Part shown: positions 10,581-23,629 of the stretch, in pieces
How positions within the stretch are numbered: position 1 is the first letter of the stretch
Layout: every line of letters starts with the position of its first letter
Source: Linnemannia hyalina
Lineage: Eukaryota > Mortierellomycota > Mortierellomycetes > Mortierellales > Mortierellaceae
Assembly (NCBI GenBank): GCA_019671135.1
Contig: JAHRHY010000012.1
Coordinates: 496,001 to 560,000 of the forward strand
DNA: 64,000 nucleotides
Reading direction: 5' to 3'
Made by a program: the position numbers and the translations under genes
The notes under the pieces: generated by a model
What the model was told of the DNA's origin: nothing
Databases searched by the model: none
The model's input: the letters and a program-made list of their open reading frames with translations, nothing else

Positions 10581-12778
10581 CTAATTGCGTCCAAAGACGC
10601 GGGTGAGGACAGTAAGGTAATGCTTATTGATGACAGAGGGCTCGTTCTGGTAGAGAGTCATCAAGACACCCATCGAGGCACTAAACAATGCAATATCGCC
10701 GTTCTTGATGTTCCTGACAAGCCCACGCTTCATCAACAGCTTCCAGCTGGTCTCGAGAGCGCGAGGGAGGCAGTAGAGTGCCAACTCCATCTGACGACCG
10801 GGTGCTTCGATCAACACTGCTGTTCCTGCGATCAGTCCGTTGAAGATGTAGCTATTTGAATTTTCACAAGGATGACAGACGGTAAAATTAGTGGCCGAGA
10901 AAACAAAAACAAATACCAGGAAAATCACGAGGGAGACAGACGCAAGCAATTAAAAGCCCACACTCCCCACATGATCGGTCACCCCCAACAGGGTTACCCA
11001 AAGCAAAACTTACTTGAGGTTAGATTCGCGGCCGAGAAGTCTTCGCGACAGGCAAGGAATGTAAAAGCAAGCGAGGACGTAGAAGGCCAAGAAGAAGCAT
11101 GAGCGAATAGTCGACTTGACGTAGTGCTTGGCAGACTTGACAGGGTCGCTGGCAAGCTTCTTATGCTGGAAGGCAACCATCACGATCTATCATGCACGAA
11201 ACAAGTTATAAAAACAAACAAGCAAATCGTAACGAAAAAAAGGGGTGAGATGAAAGAACATACCAATGCAGTTGTACAATTTCCGAGATTGGGCCGTCGC
11301 AAATCACGATATCAAAACAAACAAAAGGAACACTTACGGCGTTAAGAGTTCCGTACATCTTGAGGGCACGTCCAAACTCTCCAGTAAAGGTGTCAACAGC
11401 ATGGCGCTTGCATCCGTACAATGGGTGGAGGAGAGCACAGCACTGGTAGTCGTGGTGAATGCCGGGAGGGAACAAAGTCGCAATGTTGGGCGAGATGTTC
11501 TTGGCGATGAAGTCGTGCGAGGTCACGCCCTCAGGGATACCAATGTTATCAAATCCTCCGGGTCCATCCTTGAGCATGTTGAACTGGGACTGGAAGGTCT
11601 CGACCAATGGTGGGAACATGGGTCCAAACTTTTGAGGCAACCCCGAGTGCTGCATGATGAAGTTGTAGTAGGATCGTGGCATTGCGTCCGGCTCAATGAC
11701 ACACGAATAGATATTGACCGCTGCCGTCAATGACATGACCGCTGTTGCTGCCGAGGAGGTCATGATCTTGGCCAAGATGTCATCCCATCTGTTCTTGGTC
11801 ACCAATGCCTGGCTGTCGATCGATTTGTCGTTGTCGCGAACCAATTGGCGGTTGGAGGCTTTCTTGGCCTGTCGGTGCTCGGCCCATTGTTTCATCGCAT
11901 AGCTCGAGCCGAACTGAATCGATCGGGTGAAGAGATAGAGCGTCAGAGCGGTCCTGCGGCTCTTGTTCTTGTCCAGGGCCAACGTCAATCCTGCAACCGA
12001 TCCAGCAACAAAGGCGTTCAGGCGATCTCCTTCATGGTTTGGTCGGATCTTGCGCATAGCACATAGGACCAACTTGTATGCCGACAAGAACGACGACAAG
12101 AAGAATGCGAATCCCACAGTATCGCTTCCACCACTCTTCTTCAAGATGCTTGGACTATTTGAAAACAAGGCGATTTTTTTTTTGCGCAAAAGAGCGGAAA
12201 AGCGAGAGAGAAATAGGGGAGTGTAATGGTGTCAATAACCTCATGGCCGAAGAGACGAAAGCAAAGAAAACGGAAAACAATAACAAACATACATCCTGAT
12301 CCAATCAATGGGGCCTTACTTTTTAAAGACCTTGCCCTTCAGGAGTGATGGTAGGACTCCAATGGCATATTTAATGAGGTAGGCGACGACCCAGGTCTTG
12401 AGGAAGCCTCTGGTGACGTTCTGGGTACATGTTTTGCCGTCGTGCTTGCACTTTTTGGACTTCTTTGTGCTCTGCGTGATCTCGAGGTTCAATCGCTGCA
12501 AGTTATGACTAGTTGTGCAATTGGGGGGTATAGAATAAACAACGAAGTAGGTAAGTAACCCATGGGGTTCAATGGTATTCTTCGGTTTGTTCCCACTCTC
12601 TCCAAGACTCTGCAATACTGTCAGCCAAAGTATTTTGGGCTGGTTACCTGCTGAGACGTTGGAGTCGCTGTTGAAAGTTGCTGAAGCCAGAAATGACGTT
12701 TTCGGTCTCCTTGTCCGTCAGGGCCTTGGACATTAAGGCGGCGATGGCCTCCAGGAAGTTCTCCCATGCGTTGTCCAT
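10581..12778 (-). CDS. TMEM135-like multi-pass membrane protein
   Basis: Five minus-strand exons, 12778-12648, 12508-12320, 12154-11338, 11186-11014 and 10851-10581, join in frame to 526 residues. Family features: a Cys-containing N-terminal part (KSKKCKHDGKTCTQNVTRGF, then WVVAYLIKYAIGVLPSLL), hydrophobic segments in exon 3, and the conserved block GFDNIGIPEGVTSHDFIAKN followed by CCALLHPLYGC, then LKMYGTLNA. Several membrane helices follow in exons 4 and 5. In animals TMEM135 is linked to peroxisomes, mitochondria and fat storage; a role here is inference only. The acceptor of exon 2 is set at CAACTAG|TCAT because the more obvious TTGCAG acceptor 14 nt downstream gives a stop codon. Ends convergent with kinesin-1. 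Confidence 0.85.
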
Positions 12779-13791
12779 TGTGCCTTATGGGTTGGATGTT
12801 GATGCACTGAAGCGAAGAGGAGTGAAGGAATATGACAGAGAAAGGAGAGAGTAAGAAAAGAAAGGAGAAAGGAGATTTGCGGAATAAAAGAAAGAATGAA
12901 AGAAAGAATAGATGATGCAACAGACAAACAATAAAAAAATGATGATGCAACAGAGATGAGAGCAAGAAGAGTGAAAGTAAAAACGAAGGGGTTTTTTGTG
13001 CCACAAGGGGACACGGAAGGAGAGAGGGGAGGAGAAGCAGAAGTGAATGAGAAGCAAAAGAGCAAAAGCAAAAGCAGGGCAGGGCAGGACAGGGTAGGGG
13101 AGAGTGGGAGAGAGAATGAGTTGGAGGCAACTGCGTACAGGTGCCAACAGGTGCCAATGGCCCTCATGTCCAGACACCCCGCACCCACGGATACGATAGG
13201 GCCAATCAGAGGGCTTCTCCCCCAATCGGGCCCCCACTCCTTTTCCTTGGGACTTGAGCGCATATCTGTCCCCACTATCGTCTTTAACCCCTTCTACTTC
13301 CTGAGTCTCCTTTCTTTTTTGCACCACTCACGCTGCAAGTGGAGTGAAAGAGCGGTCCGTTTTCAATGTCTGATCAAACTGATAGACAGATATAGTCATC
13401 AGTGATGATGCCTAGCTAGTAGACCATTAAGGGTAACAGCCGAGCTGCCTACTCGTTGATGTCATTTCGTCCATAAAAATTGGGGGCGCAAAGGAAAAGG
13501 AAAAGGAAAAAAGTGCTGCGAAAAACAGAAAGTACTGCGAGATAACGAGATAAACAATGCGGATAAACCTCTTCTTATTCCCTTGACCCGTCGTTACTCC
13601 TCTCCTTTTTCTTTCTTTTCTCTCTTTTCTTCTTTCGCTCCTTTTCTTTTCTTTCGTATTTCAATCATTTCCATTGCTCCCCCTCCTCCTTACCTCACAC
13701 CCCAACACCCAACGGGATACAGGAAGGCAACGGCGCAAGGAAGAAAATTCGACAAAGCTCACCTTCATACCTTCCCCCCTCTTATCCACCA
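12779..13791. promoter_or_regulatory. divergent intergenic region between TMEM135-like and ABC transporter genes
   Basis: About 1 kb between two divergent start codons. The sense strand of each gene is pyrimidine-rich towards its start (for the ABC gene, about 13583-13700). Two CCAAT elements (GGCCAATCAG near 13200 and CCCAATCGG near 13220) lie in the middle and are candidate NF-Y sites. The overlapping long frames are CT-rich shadows; no gene is supported. Confidence 0.45.
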
Positions 13792-16700
13792 ATGGCGGAT
13801 CAGATTGTGTTCTCTCAGTCACCCTCGGCTCCAGCACCTTCATTCAACGCTCTCTGCCGTCAAAGCGAGGGATGGGTAAGCGCACCCTTCTTTTTCTCGC
13901 CCTTATTACAATCTCACCCTTCCATCCAATTGGTCCTCATCTCTAACACGGATGTCTTATCCATACAGGGTCCGTTTAGTCCAGATCGATATGATCTCAC
14001 GCCTTGCTTCGAGTACAGGTATGTGCGCTCCTTGCGAACGTTTAATTGCATGCCCATGCGAGGAGGGCGAGGCAATAATTTGTCTGCGCCAAACATAAAA
14101 GATTTTTTCCCATGAAAGACACACTGGCTGATCCTCGACATTGGTTTTTTTCCGTGCTTGTGCCCCAACCAATTAGCACATTGTATGGAGGGGTGTCGAT
14201 GGTGATAATGCTGATCCTAGTCGCTCGGTATTACTATTTGACGACGTATGGAGTGCCACACCGCTTTGGTCGAACCGCATGGATCTACTGGCCCACACAG
14301 ATCTCTATCGCGTTGACTGCTGCGCTCATGGTGACTCAGGCTGGATTTTTCCTGTTCGAGGCAACGGTGATAAAGGGAGATAATGACCACCCCGATGTGC
14401 CGCTAGTGGCGGTTTTGAGTTGTTGGGGGATGGGAATGGCATGGGTAAGTTACTCATAACGTATTACGTTTGAACGACAAGGTTGCTTTTGTTTGTTGAA
14501 AGCTAAAAATCCTAATCGCTCGGACTTGATTTTTCTTAGATCGCCGCGTTGGCGGTGAACCGTTTGGAACATCGGTTCGAGATCCGCTCCTCGACCATCA
14601 TCTTCTTGTTCTACCTCACATCGATCGCAGCAACCAGCATTATCCTTCACACCCACTACGACCTACAACATAACACCACCGCGACAACAATCCAACTCTT
14701 GCCCTTGATCCTCGCCTTCTTTGCTCAACTAGTCGGATTCACGGTCGAGGCATGGCCCAGAGGATCAACTAGAGTCCAACTGCTCAGTGGCGCACCTGAG
14801 TACGACAAAGCCAACATCTTTTCGCGCCTGGTCATTCACTTCTTCCAGCCCGTCGTCAGTATCGGAATCCGACGGACCCTGACTGCCGACGACACAGCCA
14901 ACTTGCTCTCGGCGGGATCGAGGACACAGCCAGGATACAAGAAGCTTTCGGCTCAATGGGATGGAGCACTTCAAAAGCGCGCTCGGAACCCGCGCGACCA
15001 GCGACCGCCTTCTTTGTTCTGGACTGTGATGAGGACCCAACTCGTCGCGATGCTTCCCATCCTCTTTTGCAGGATTGTAATCGCGCTGTTGTCCTACGCG
15101 TTACCAGTTCTCCTGAGTCTGCTGTTGGATTATCTGCAGAATTATGAGACCAAACCTCAGTCGTACGGGATATTTTTGGCCTGCAGCATGTTCCTGGTTG
15201 CCCTCTTCGTTGCCCTTCTCTATACCTACAACCGGTACCTGATGTTCCTGGTCAATGTCGAGACCAAGGCGGCGCTAATCTCGATGATCTACCGCAAGTC
15301 TCTCAGGCTCTCGCCGGGATCAAGGATGAGGTCGACGACGGGTGAGATCACCAACCACATGGCCGTCGATGCAGAGCAATGGAACGAGGGTATGGTGTTC
15401 TTATCGAGCTGGGTTTCAATTCCACTAGAGATCGGGATCGCTTTGTTCTTGTTGTACCGATTCTTGGGTTGGTCGATGATTGCAGGATTCCTTGGGATGG
15501 TCTTTTTGCTGCCCTTGCAAGGATTACAGGCCAGGGTTTTCGAATCGATGCAGGCCCGGAAACTGGCGGCGATGGATCAGCGTATTCGACTGACGACCGA
15601 GGTTCTGGCCGGGATCAAGATTGTCAAGATCTACGGATGGGAGTCGGCATTCTTGCAGCGGATTCTGTCGACCAGGAACCAGGAACTAGCAGCCCTAAAG
15701 ATGATTGGAATTCTGCAGGCGTTCATGTCGATCATCTTTATATCGTCGTCATTAATTATCAGTCTGGTTACCTTTGGCGTCTTTGCACTCTGGGGAGGAC
15801 CTAATTTCACGCGGGGAACCTTGACGCCGCAGGTTGTCTTTGTCAGCATGACCTTGTTTGCGATGCTCAGGAGCCCGATTTCCAGTCTGTCAGAGGCGAC
15901 TACATCTACCATCAGTCTTATTGTCGGCACCAGGCGTGTTCAGGAATTCTTATTAAGGGAGGAGATTCGGGAGGAGGATGTCATTCGATTCAGGAACGTG
16001 CCAAAGAACCCTCAGGAACCTGTCATCCTCATGAAGGACGCGTCGTTCACTTGGTCCGACCCCGCATCACCATCGCTGACGGAAACCACAGTCGAGAACG
16101 AAGAACGTCAGCCCCTGATCTCTTCTGAAGGTGAAGCAGCGACCTTGGAGACACATGCGACTCTGGAATCGATCGACTTGTCCATCCGGAACGGCAGCCT
16201 GACTGCCATTGTCGGGCGAGTCGGACAAGGAAAATCATCCCTTCTGAGCGCCATCATCGGAGAGATGTACAAATTGCAGGGACGGATTCAAGTATCTGGT
16301 CGGATCGCCTATGTCCCACAACAGAGCTGGATCATGAACGCGACCCTACGGGACAACATCCTCTTTGGAAACGAATATGATCAGGAACGGTACCAACATA
16401 TCCTCTTTGCCTGCGGTCTCGAACCAGACCTTGCGATCCTTCCAGCAGGAGATATGACTGAGATTGGGGAGCGCGGGATCAACCTGTCAGGAGGCCAGAA
16501 GCAGCGTATCTCGCTCGCGCGAGCGGCATACGACAACGCGGATATCTACCTGCTGGACGACCCCTTGAGCGCCGTCGATGCACATGTCGATCGGCATTTG
16601 TGGGATCATCTCTTGGGACCGACTGGTTTGCTCCGCAACAAGGCGCGCGTCTTGGTGACCCATGGAATCCAACATCTGCGGGAAATTGACTGGATAGTGA

Positions 16701-19219
16701 TGCTGAAGGATGGATTGGTTGTGGAACAGGGGAACTACCAGGAGCTGATGAAGGACAAGAAGATGTTTTACCAGCTCATCAAGGAGTATGCCACAGCCCG
16801 TCGACCATCTCTCTCGAGCAGGAGAAAATCATCAGCAGCCATACTTCTCCCACGGGAGTCCTCGCCGGTTACTGGAGAGCTCAACCCAGGAAATAGTTCC
16901 ATCAATACCGACCTCAACAACACACTGCTGGCCCCTAACGTCCACGAGAGCGACTCTATGAGCTTTACGTTGTCAGAGGCTACGGATAGCAGTGACCAAG
17001 AAGCGGATGAAACTGCTACCACGAACCCTGAACCCGCCAGTCCTATAACGGCCGTGAATGACGACACCAAGAAGGACACCAAGGCAGAACTCATTGCCGC
17101 CGAGAAGATGATGGAGGGTCAGGTGGACGCCAACATTTTTCTTGTCTACATGAAGGCATTGTAAGTTTCTTAATTCTGTACTTTGTGTAACGCGACTGTT
17201 GAGCAACCACAGAAGAGCACAAAAAGACTAAGTACTAACGCCCACACATCTATTATTTCGTCTCCACTACATATAGGCGCTACAGGAACGCGGTGATAAT
17301 GTGGATCCTCTTCATCCTTGCGCAGATCTGTCTTGTAAGCACCAGTCTGTGGCTCAAATACTGGATCAAACGGACCGAAGAGTCTCAAAATCTCATCAAA
17401 AACAACAATGGCGACAACGGCACCCCGACGGCAGAACCTCCATCAGTAGGTCTCTTCTTGGGCGTCTACGCACTCCTGACATTCTTCTACGTCCTCCTCT
17501 ACGTGGTCGTCTCCTACCTCACCTTTGCCCATGCCCGCATCCGCGCCTCAGAACTCCTCCACCGAGACTTTCTCACAAAGATCATGCACCTTCCCATGTC
17601 CTTCTTTGACACGACCCCACTTGGTCGAGTGCTCAACCGATTCTCATCCGATTTCGCGTCCATCGATGATCGCCTCCCCAACAAGTTCTTTGACGCCAAT
17701 TATTTCTTGGTCACGGTCGCAGGGACGTTCATGTTGATCATTTATACGGCGCCGCAGTTCTTGATAGTCTTGCCGGTGTTGGTGGCGGCTTATTATGGGA
17801 TTCAGGTGTGCTTCTTGAGGATCTCGCAGGTTGTGACGAGGATGTACTCGGTTTCGAAATCGCCAGTTTATCAGCATTTTAACGAGTCCTTGAATGGCGT
17901 GTCGACGATTCGGGCTATGGCCGTTCAGGAGAGGTTTATCGAGGCGAATGGGGCGAGAATGGATCGGATGGCGAATAGTTTCATGGGTACCATGACATCG
18001 AAACGGTGGGTCGAGGTGCAATTGAGGTTGTTGAGTACCTTTGTGCTCTTGTTTGCAGCGCTGTTTGCGGTTTTGGGACGCGAGAGGTTGGATCCTAGTC
18101 TTGTCGGGTTGACGATTAGTTTTGCAATGTCGATTACTGAGGAGATTACTAGTCTTGTCCGCATTGGATGCGACTTTCAGGTATGTTCACCCCCCCTCGC
18201 CCTCTTTTGTTTGAGACCTTTGCATTATTTTTTTTTTTTGTTTGTTGTGACATGGTTGAAAACGTTTTTACAACTAACACAACTCTTTCTGCGAAAAAAA
18301 ATAGAACCATTTGGTGGCGGTGGAGAGGGTGATCGAATACACGGATTTGAAGACAGAAGCACCCGAACACACCAACGTCGTCCTACCACCCAACTGGCCC
18401 AGCCAGGGCCACATCCGATTCAAGAACTATTCCACACGATACCGTGATGGTCTGGATCTGGTCCTCAAGAATATCTCGCTTGAAATCTTGCCTGCACAAA
18501 AGATTGGAATTGTCGGCAGGACTGGTGCGGGCAAGTCGTCGTTGACGCTTGCGCTGTTCCGGATCATCGAGGCAGCTTCTTCTTTGTCTTCTCCACTTGG
18601 CCAGAACGGCGACGTGGTTGATATGAGAGAAGAACCAAACGAAAGGGAAGAAGAAGATGGAGGGTCGATTGAGATTGACGGGATCGACATCTCAACCATC
18701 GGCCTAGAAGACCTCCGAAAACACCTCGCCATCATCCCGCAGGACCCAGTCCTGTTTGCAGGAACAATCCGCGAAAACCTCGACCCCTTCCACTCCCTCC
18801 CAGACAACCTCCTCTGGGAATCCCTCGACCGGTCCCACCTAAAACCTCTCATCTCCTCACTCCCCGGTCAACTCTCCTTCGTCGTCTCCCAGAACGGCGA
18901 GAATTTCTCAGTAGGCCAACGGTCCCTCATCTGTCTCGCCCGTGCCCTCCTCCGGAAATCGAGGGTTTTGATCTTGGATGAAGCGACGGCGGCAGTGGAT
19001 GTGGAGACAGACGAGTTGATTCAGAAGACGATCCGGGAGGAGTTTAGGGATAGGACCGTGCTGACGATTGCACATCGGATCAAGACTGTGATGGATTCGG
19101 ATAGGATTCTGGTGTTGGGGAAGGGGAGGGTGGAGGAGTTTGAGAGGCCCGAAGTGTTGTTGGCGAGGAAGGAGGAGAGTTTGTTTTATAGGCTTGCTGA
19201 GCAGGCTGGTGAGATCTGA
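13792..19219 (+). CDS. full-length ABCC/MRP-type ABC transporter
   Basis: Six exons, 13792-13875, 13969-14018, 14177-14444, 14540-17160, 17277-18180 and 18305-19219, join in frame to 1613 residues with layout TMD0-TMD1-NBD1-TMD2-NBD2. The N-terminus has the ABCC hallmark GPFSPDRYDLTPCFEY before the first helices. NBD1: Walker A GRVGQGKSS (693-701), signature LSGGQKQR (783-790), Walker B IYLLDDPLSAVD with Asp at the catalytic Glu position (808), as usual in ABCC. NBD2: Walker A GRTGAGKSS (1380-1388), signature FSVGQR, Walker B LILDEATAAVD with catalytic Glu 1535. An acidic/Ser linker follows NBD1 and an unusual acidic insert sits in NBD2. ABCC members export glutathione conjugates, bile-acid-like anions or metals, often at the vacuole; the substrate here is unknown. 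Confidence 0.94.
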
Positions 19220-19386
19220 GCTCCTTCATCTTTATGGGGAGAGCATGGCATAGCTGAACACGAACCAAAAAAAAATACCATTCATACACGTATCATACCA
19301 CATATAAGAAATAATTAAAACAAAGTATTATTTCTATCGTCTATATTTTGAACGTTACGATACAAACAAAGGAGACCGTTGCATAA

Positions 19387-21127
19387 TCAAGGGCTGACAG
19401 AGATGACAGCGTATTCTCCACTGACCTGCCAATTAGCCGCAACTTTATCCATCTTCTCCTTCACACCCTCGGCCAAACCCACAACAACATCCGCCTTACA
19501 AGTCCTAAACGATACCACTGTCGGCACACCCTCCGCCTTCTCCTCCCCATCTCCCAGAGGCCCAATCGCCTTCGTAAACGGCGTAGTTACAGGCCAACCG
19601 CAATCATACACAAGTTTCCGGTAATTCAAATCACCCTTAAAGATCCACAGATCCGACTGTCGCATGTCCTGGAACAGATCCTGAGCCGAGGGGTGGGTAG
19701 GGAGGTGGTAGAAGGCGTAACAGGACGTCCAGAACTCGTGGCTGGTGACTTTCCAGGTCCCGTTGTTGACGTAGGATTGCCATTTCTGACCGAGGGCTTG
19801 GAGGGCTTGTTGTTCGATTGGGTCGGTGGGGTTGAAGAAGTTGTTGTTATCGGAGGTGGGACGGTGGAGTTGGTCGAGGGTCCATTGGAAGTCGATGGGC
19901 ATGACATCTGAGACGAACCAGGGGATGCGCTTTGCGTGGAAGACGACCTCTGAGGCAAATCCTGCTCGAACCAAGAAATCTGCAAACACAAAGTCCACAT
20001 ACAATTCGAATCCTATGTAGTAGATCATTGGAGGAAAAAGTAGGTTGGTTAATGAGAAAAATCGAAACGAGCAAAGTCTATTACCGCTTTTCAACAGCAA
20101 ACATAAAAGCTTACCGGAGTTGTCAAGGATGATATCGACGCGTCCATTGCGCATCGACTTGACCTTGCTCCAGAGCAACTCTGAATCATTCGACAGAATT
20201 TTATCCGCATGCTTCTCCAACTCGGACGCGTGCTCCTCCCGGTCCTCCTGAGCCACCTGATCCAAATGCACCGTTGATGCCGCCGGCGACGCGTTCGCGC
20301 TCGAATTGTTCGAAGATCCAGAACTCAACATCCTCCTCTGCAGCTCCTCGACTTTCGCCAGATCCGGGTTATCCAACAACGATAGATCCGTAGCGTTGCC
20401 CCAAAGTGATACCTGGACCATCTCAAAGAACGCGTCCCTGGTCCCCTTGGATTCGGGTCCCTCCTGGACCTTAATATCCAGCACCGATTTATGCGTCTTA
20501 GGATCGACAGGCGTAGTGAGTTGAACGGCCATGGAGACAACGGCCTTTTGGGAGGATTTGAAAACGGTTTGTTTTTGCTCAAAGAAGGGGTCATAGTCCT
20601 TCCAGTGTTGTGTTAAAGCAAAGGCTTCCTTGATCCGGCGGTAGAGGTAACATTCTGAGAAGAGCCAGGAGGCCTTGTACCAGGATGAAGTTGGATAGTA
20701 CTCTGCCAGGGTTTGGTTCCATTCCTCCACATCCTCTCTCTCATCCGTTAACGGTCTATTCCCCATGTTAACAAAGAAAAGGAACGGACTGTTAAATGTG
20801 TGATCTGTTGGCAAATCAGATAACAAATCATTATGCCCACGAACAATCGGAATCACATCATCTTCGTCCATACCTGAAGGGTTTATCGCGCTGGAGCTCA
20901 TACCGCAACCCTCCAATAAGCTCAATAATCTTCTTAGCCTCCTGCTCCTTCTCCTTCTTCAGGGGGTCAGCATCCGAGAGGTTATGGTAGGACCGGTAGA
21001 CATCATCGACAATCTTAGAGACGATCACAGGGAGACGACTCTGGAGGGTCGCGTACCCGAACGAGTTCTTGTCTTGTCCTGAGAGTGCTTTTTGTGGGGG
21101 GTTCGCGGGGCTGTATGGTAGCGTCAT
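19387..21127 (-). CDS. ARMT1/DUF89 damage-control phosphatase
   Basis: Three exons, 21127-20874, 20755-20115 and 20012-19387, join in frame to 506 residues. DUF89 proteins are Mn/Ni-dependent phosphatases that destroy harmful phospho-sugars such as fructose-1-phosphate; human ARMT1 was also reported as a protein carboxyl methyltransferase. Evidence: N-terminal helical region with SRLPVIVSKIVDDVYR and GGLRYELQRDKPF, and the metal/phosphate motifs IILDNSGFELYVDFVFADFL, IPWFVSDVMPIDFQW and IFKGDLNYRKLVYDC. The acceptor of exon 2 is placed at GGGAATAG|ACC rather than an earlier AACAG, because this restores DKPFRPLTDEREDVEEWN, the expected family sequence. The Asn-Ser-Gly motif crosses the second intron. 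A Ser/Asn/Ala-rich loop is inserted in exon 2. Convergent with the ABC transporter, 167 bp apart. Confidence 0.92.
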
Positions 21128-21675
21128 TTGGTACGTTGCAGGTGTTTGCTGTGATGATAGAAGGGAGCGAAAGGAGGGTGAGGAGTGGTGAGTATTATTT
21201 TTTTACATGGTGTTTTAGGCTACAGGCTCCCAAGTTAATGAATGCCATGCACAAAGACGACTAAGAGGAGCCTTTAAGACGCGTCTTTGTAAAAGTTACT
21301 GCTTACATGTAGGTTGGTAAATGAGAGATGGTTGGGGGAGTGCTGATGAGAAAAAAAGAAGGAAGGAAAAGGACAATGTTGGGATGTCGCACCTTGCTTT
21401 TTTCTTTGTCTGCCGCCCCAAAGACACGGGCGTTATCTCTAAAGAAGTCACACATATCGTGATTCAGCCCCTCTTAGCGAGATCCACGTAATTTGACCGA
21501 CCGTCGGCAAATCGGCGTCTAACCCGCAACTGGGGCCGGGGACAAGCTCTGAACTATCCAGAATTGAGATCACCCGGATGCCCTCAAACGACCAAATAAG
21601 CTCTTGGACTCAGTCAGTCAGTCAGTCAGCTGCTTCTTACTAATCCAAAAGGAAGAGCAACCTTTTTATTGACTT
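21128..21675. promoter_or_regulatory. intergenic region upstream of ARMT1 gene
   Basis: 548 bp between two same-strand genes, holding the ARMT1 promoter and the 3' end of the Ett1 gene. It contains the CAGT tandem repeat at 21611-21629. No gene seen. Confidence 0.45.
21611..21629. repeat. CAGT tandem repeat
   Basis: CAGT repeated almost five times (CAGTCAGTCAGTCAGTCAG), between two minus-strand genes. Confidence 0.85.
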
Positions 21676-23435
21676 CTAATTGCTACCAGCAATCTCCTCA
21701 AACTCCTCCAAAACTTCAGCATACCGCTCCTCGAGGGCCGGATCAGGGAATGTTGCCATGGCCTCCTTGATCAACGCCACTGCCGCCTTGGACTGCTCCG
21801 CAGCCGCCTTGTCGCCCACTGCAATGTTGACCAAGTTCAAATGGCATTCGGCGCCCTGTAGAACACATAGTGAGGTATGAAAACAAGGAATGTGAGTTAA
21901 CAATGGTCTAATGCAGGCATGCTTATCGCAAACATGCACCAAAAAAAAAAAGGAAGGTGCGATATCTTGTTTTTGCTTACCAAGGTCAAGAGGTCACTTG
22001 TCAATGATTCAGCCTTGCGGGCAAGCTCAATCGCCTTCTTGATAGCATCCAATGCTAAACAAACAACCATAAACAAACATTAATTAGAGTTGACGATAGG
22101 CATATATCCCACGGACGACACATGCACAGTTATGTGGGGGTAAAGAATGACTCATTCTGCCTCAACGATTAGCCATTATAAAGACTGCGCTGATATCCCT
22201 TGTCATACCTTGTAATGACATCAGGCCGCGCTCTGTGGAGTAGACGGGGAGGCTAAGCTCGTCCTCAGGCTCCTCCTCATCCTCGTCTTCGTCGTCGTCG
22301 TTTTCTTCGTCCGCCTCCTGATCAGCCCACCATCCAACAATTGAATGCATGCAAGTCGCAATGCCCTGCCATGCCTCCACATTCTCGGGGGTATCTATCA
22401 CACAATATAGGACAAGGTGGGAAAGCATGAGCAATCGGTACATGGACAATTGTCGTTCACAGCAATCTTTAACCATACGAAACCACCTCAATTACCTTGA
22501 GTGACTTCACGGTAGGTCTCGAGAGCCCAAGTATTCCATTTCTTCCGCCTCTCATACTCCTCAAACCGATCCGCATGCAATGCAACATTCGCCGCCGCCG
22601 AAACCATTTCATGCTCCTTGGCACCCACCTTCTCGATTGATTTCGCATCTAACCTCACCACATGCTTCTCCTCCCCCTCGGGCACCATCTTGAACCCTGT
22701 ATCCAACAATGCCGTCGCCTGAACCAGCGTCGTATGGATCTGGGTTCCCAACTTCTTGAACTCCTTCTTAGACGATGCCTCCTCCTGGTCCTCATATAAC
22801 GAATCTGCTTTCTGCAAGTGAACCTTTCCAGCGACCAGGTAGTACTTCCAGACCCAATCCGCTTCCTTTCTCTCCTCGGCGGTGATCAGATCTGCGACGT
22901 TGCTGACATACTCGAGCGCCATCTCGACGAATCCAGTAAGCTCCTGCTCCTCAGCGCCAATCAACGAGAAATCATGTAAAGCCGAAGCGTAGATGTAATT
23001 GAACTCTGCGGAGGGGTAGACTTCCTCGCCACAGTTGCGGATCATCCGGTCACATTCGTGGATCGTCCCGCGGAGGTATTCTTGGGTTCCCGATTCTGCG
23101 AATTGCTTCTGGGCGGCTTCGTAGGTCTGTCGGAGCTCTGAGAGCTCGTCGCCAGCTTCGTCGGCCTTCAATGCCAAGCTTGCCGTCTCTCCTCCAGATG
23201 TTCCTTCTGCTCCTGCTGCAGCGGCGTCGGTCACGGTCATTTCCTGGTCCTGAGCCGCCGTTGTTGAAGAGCCTGAGGTCACACCTGAAGTCGATTTTCC
23301 TTTGGTTCCTGTAGTGGTGGCGGCGGCGAGGGGATTGAAACGCGGAGACTCTGCAGCGGCAGATTTAGTATCGTCTCCGAGTTGAGCACGACGGAGTCCA
23401 CCGGGTTTAGCCTTCTTGGTTGTTGCTTTTGGCAT
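21676..23435 (-). CDS. Ett1/Nro1 family protein (translation termination enhancer)
   Basis: Four exons, 23435-22496, 22394-22209, 22054-21981 and 21855-21676, join in frame to 459 residues. Budding-yeast Ett1 promotes translation termination; fission-yeast Nro1 partners the oxygenase Ofd1 in oxygen-regulated sterol control. Evidence: after a basic, low-complexity nuclear-type N-terminus (KATTKKAKPGGLRR) comes ELSELRQTYEAAQKQF and GTIHECDRMIRNC, the most recognisable family block, then a run of TPR-like helices. Exon 2 encodes an acidic stretch (DEENDDDEDEDEEE) and exons 3-4 further helical repeats. Assignment rests on the HECDR block and overall architecture, so a related TPR protein such as a NASP-type chaperone remains possible. 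Tandem with the ARMT1 and Slm genes. Confidence 0.75.
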
Positions 23436-23629
23436 TATGGAATGAGCGGTTGAATGAGGGTTGAAGGAAGGAAAGTAGAAAGCCCCGTTCCTTGAACTCT
23501 AAGAAAAAAACTTTTTTTTGTGGTGTCCAAAGCGTGGATCGAAAACATGATTTAATCACATGACTTTATTCATAAAACTAATGGGAAAAAAAGACGCGGT
23601 GATTCACGCGTGGGTGTGTTTATGCTTCT

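Noticed and set aside
12621..13327. Long hydrophobic minus-strand frames of about 180 codons
   Set aside because: They are composition shadows of the CT-rich leader of the TMEM135-like gene; the real first exon (12778-12648) uses a different frame.
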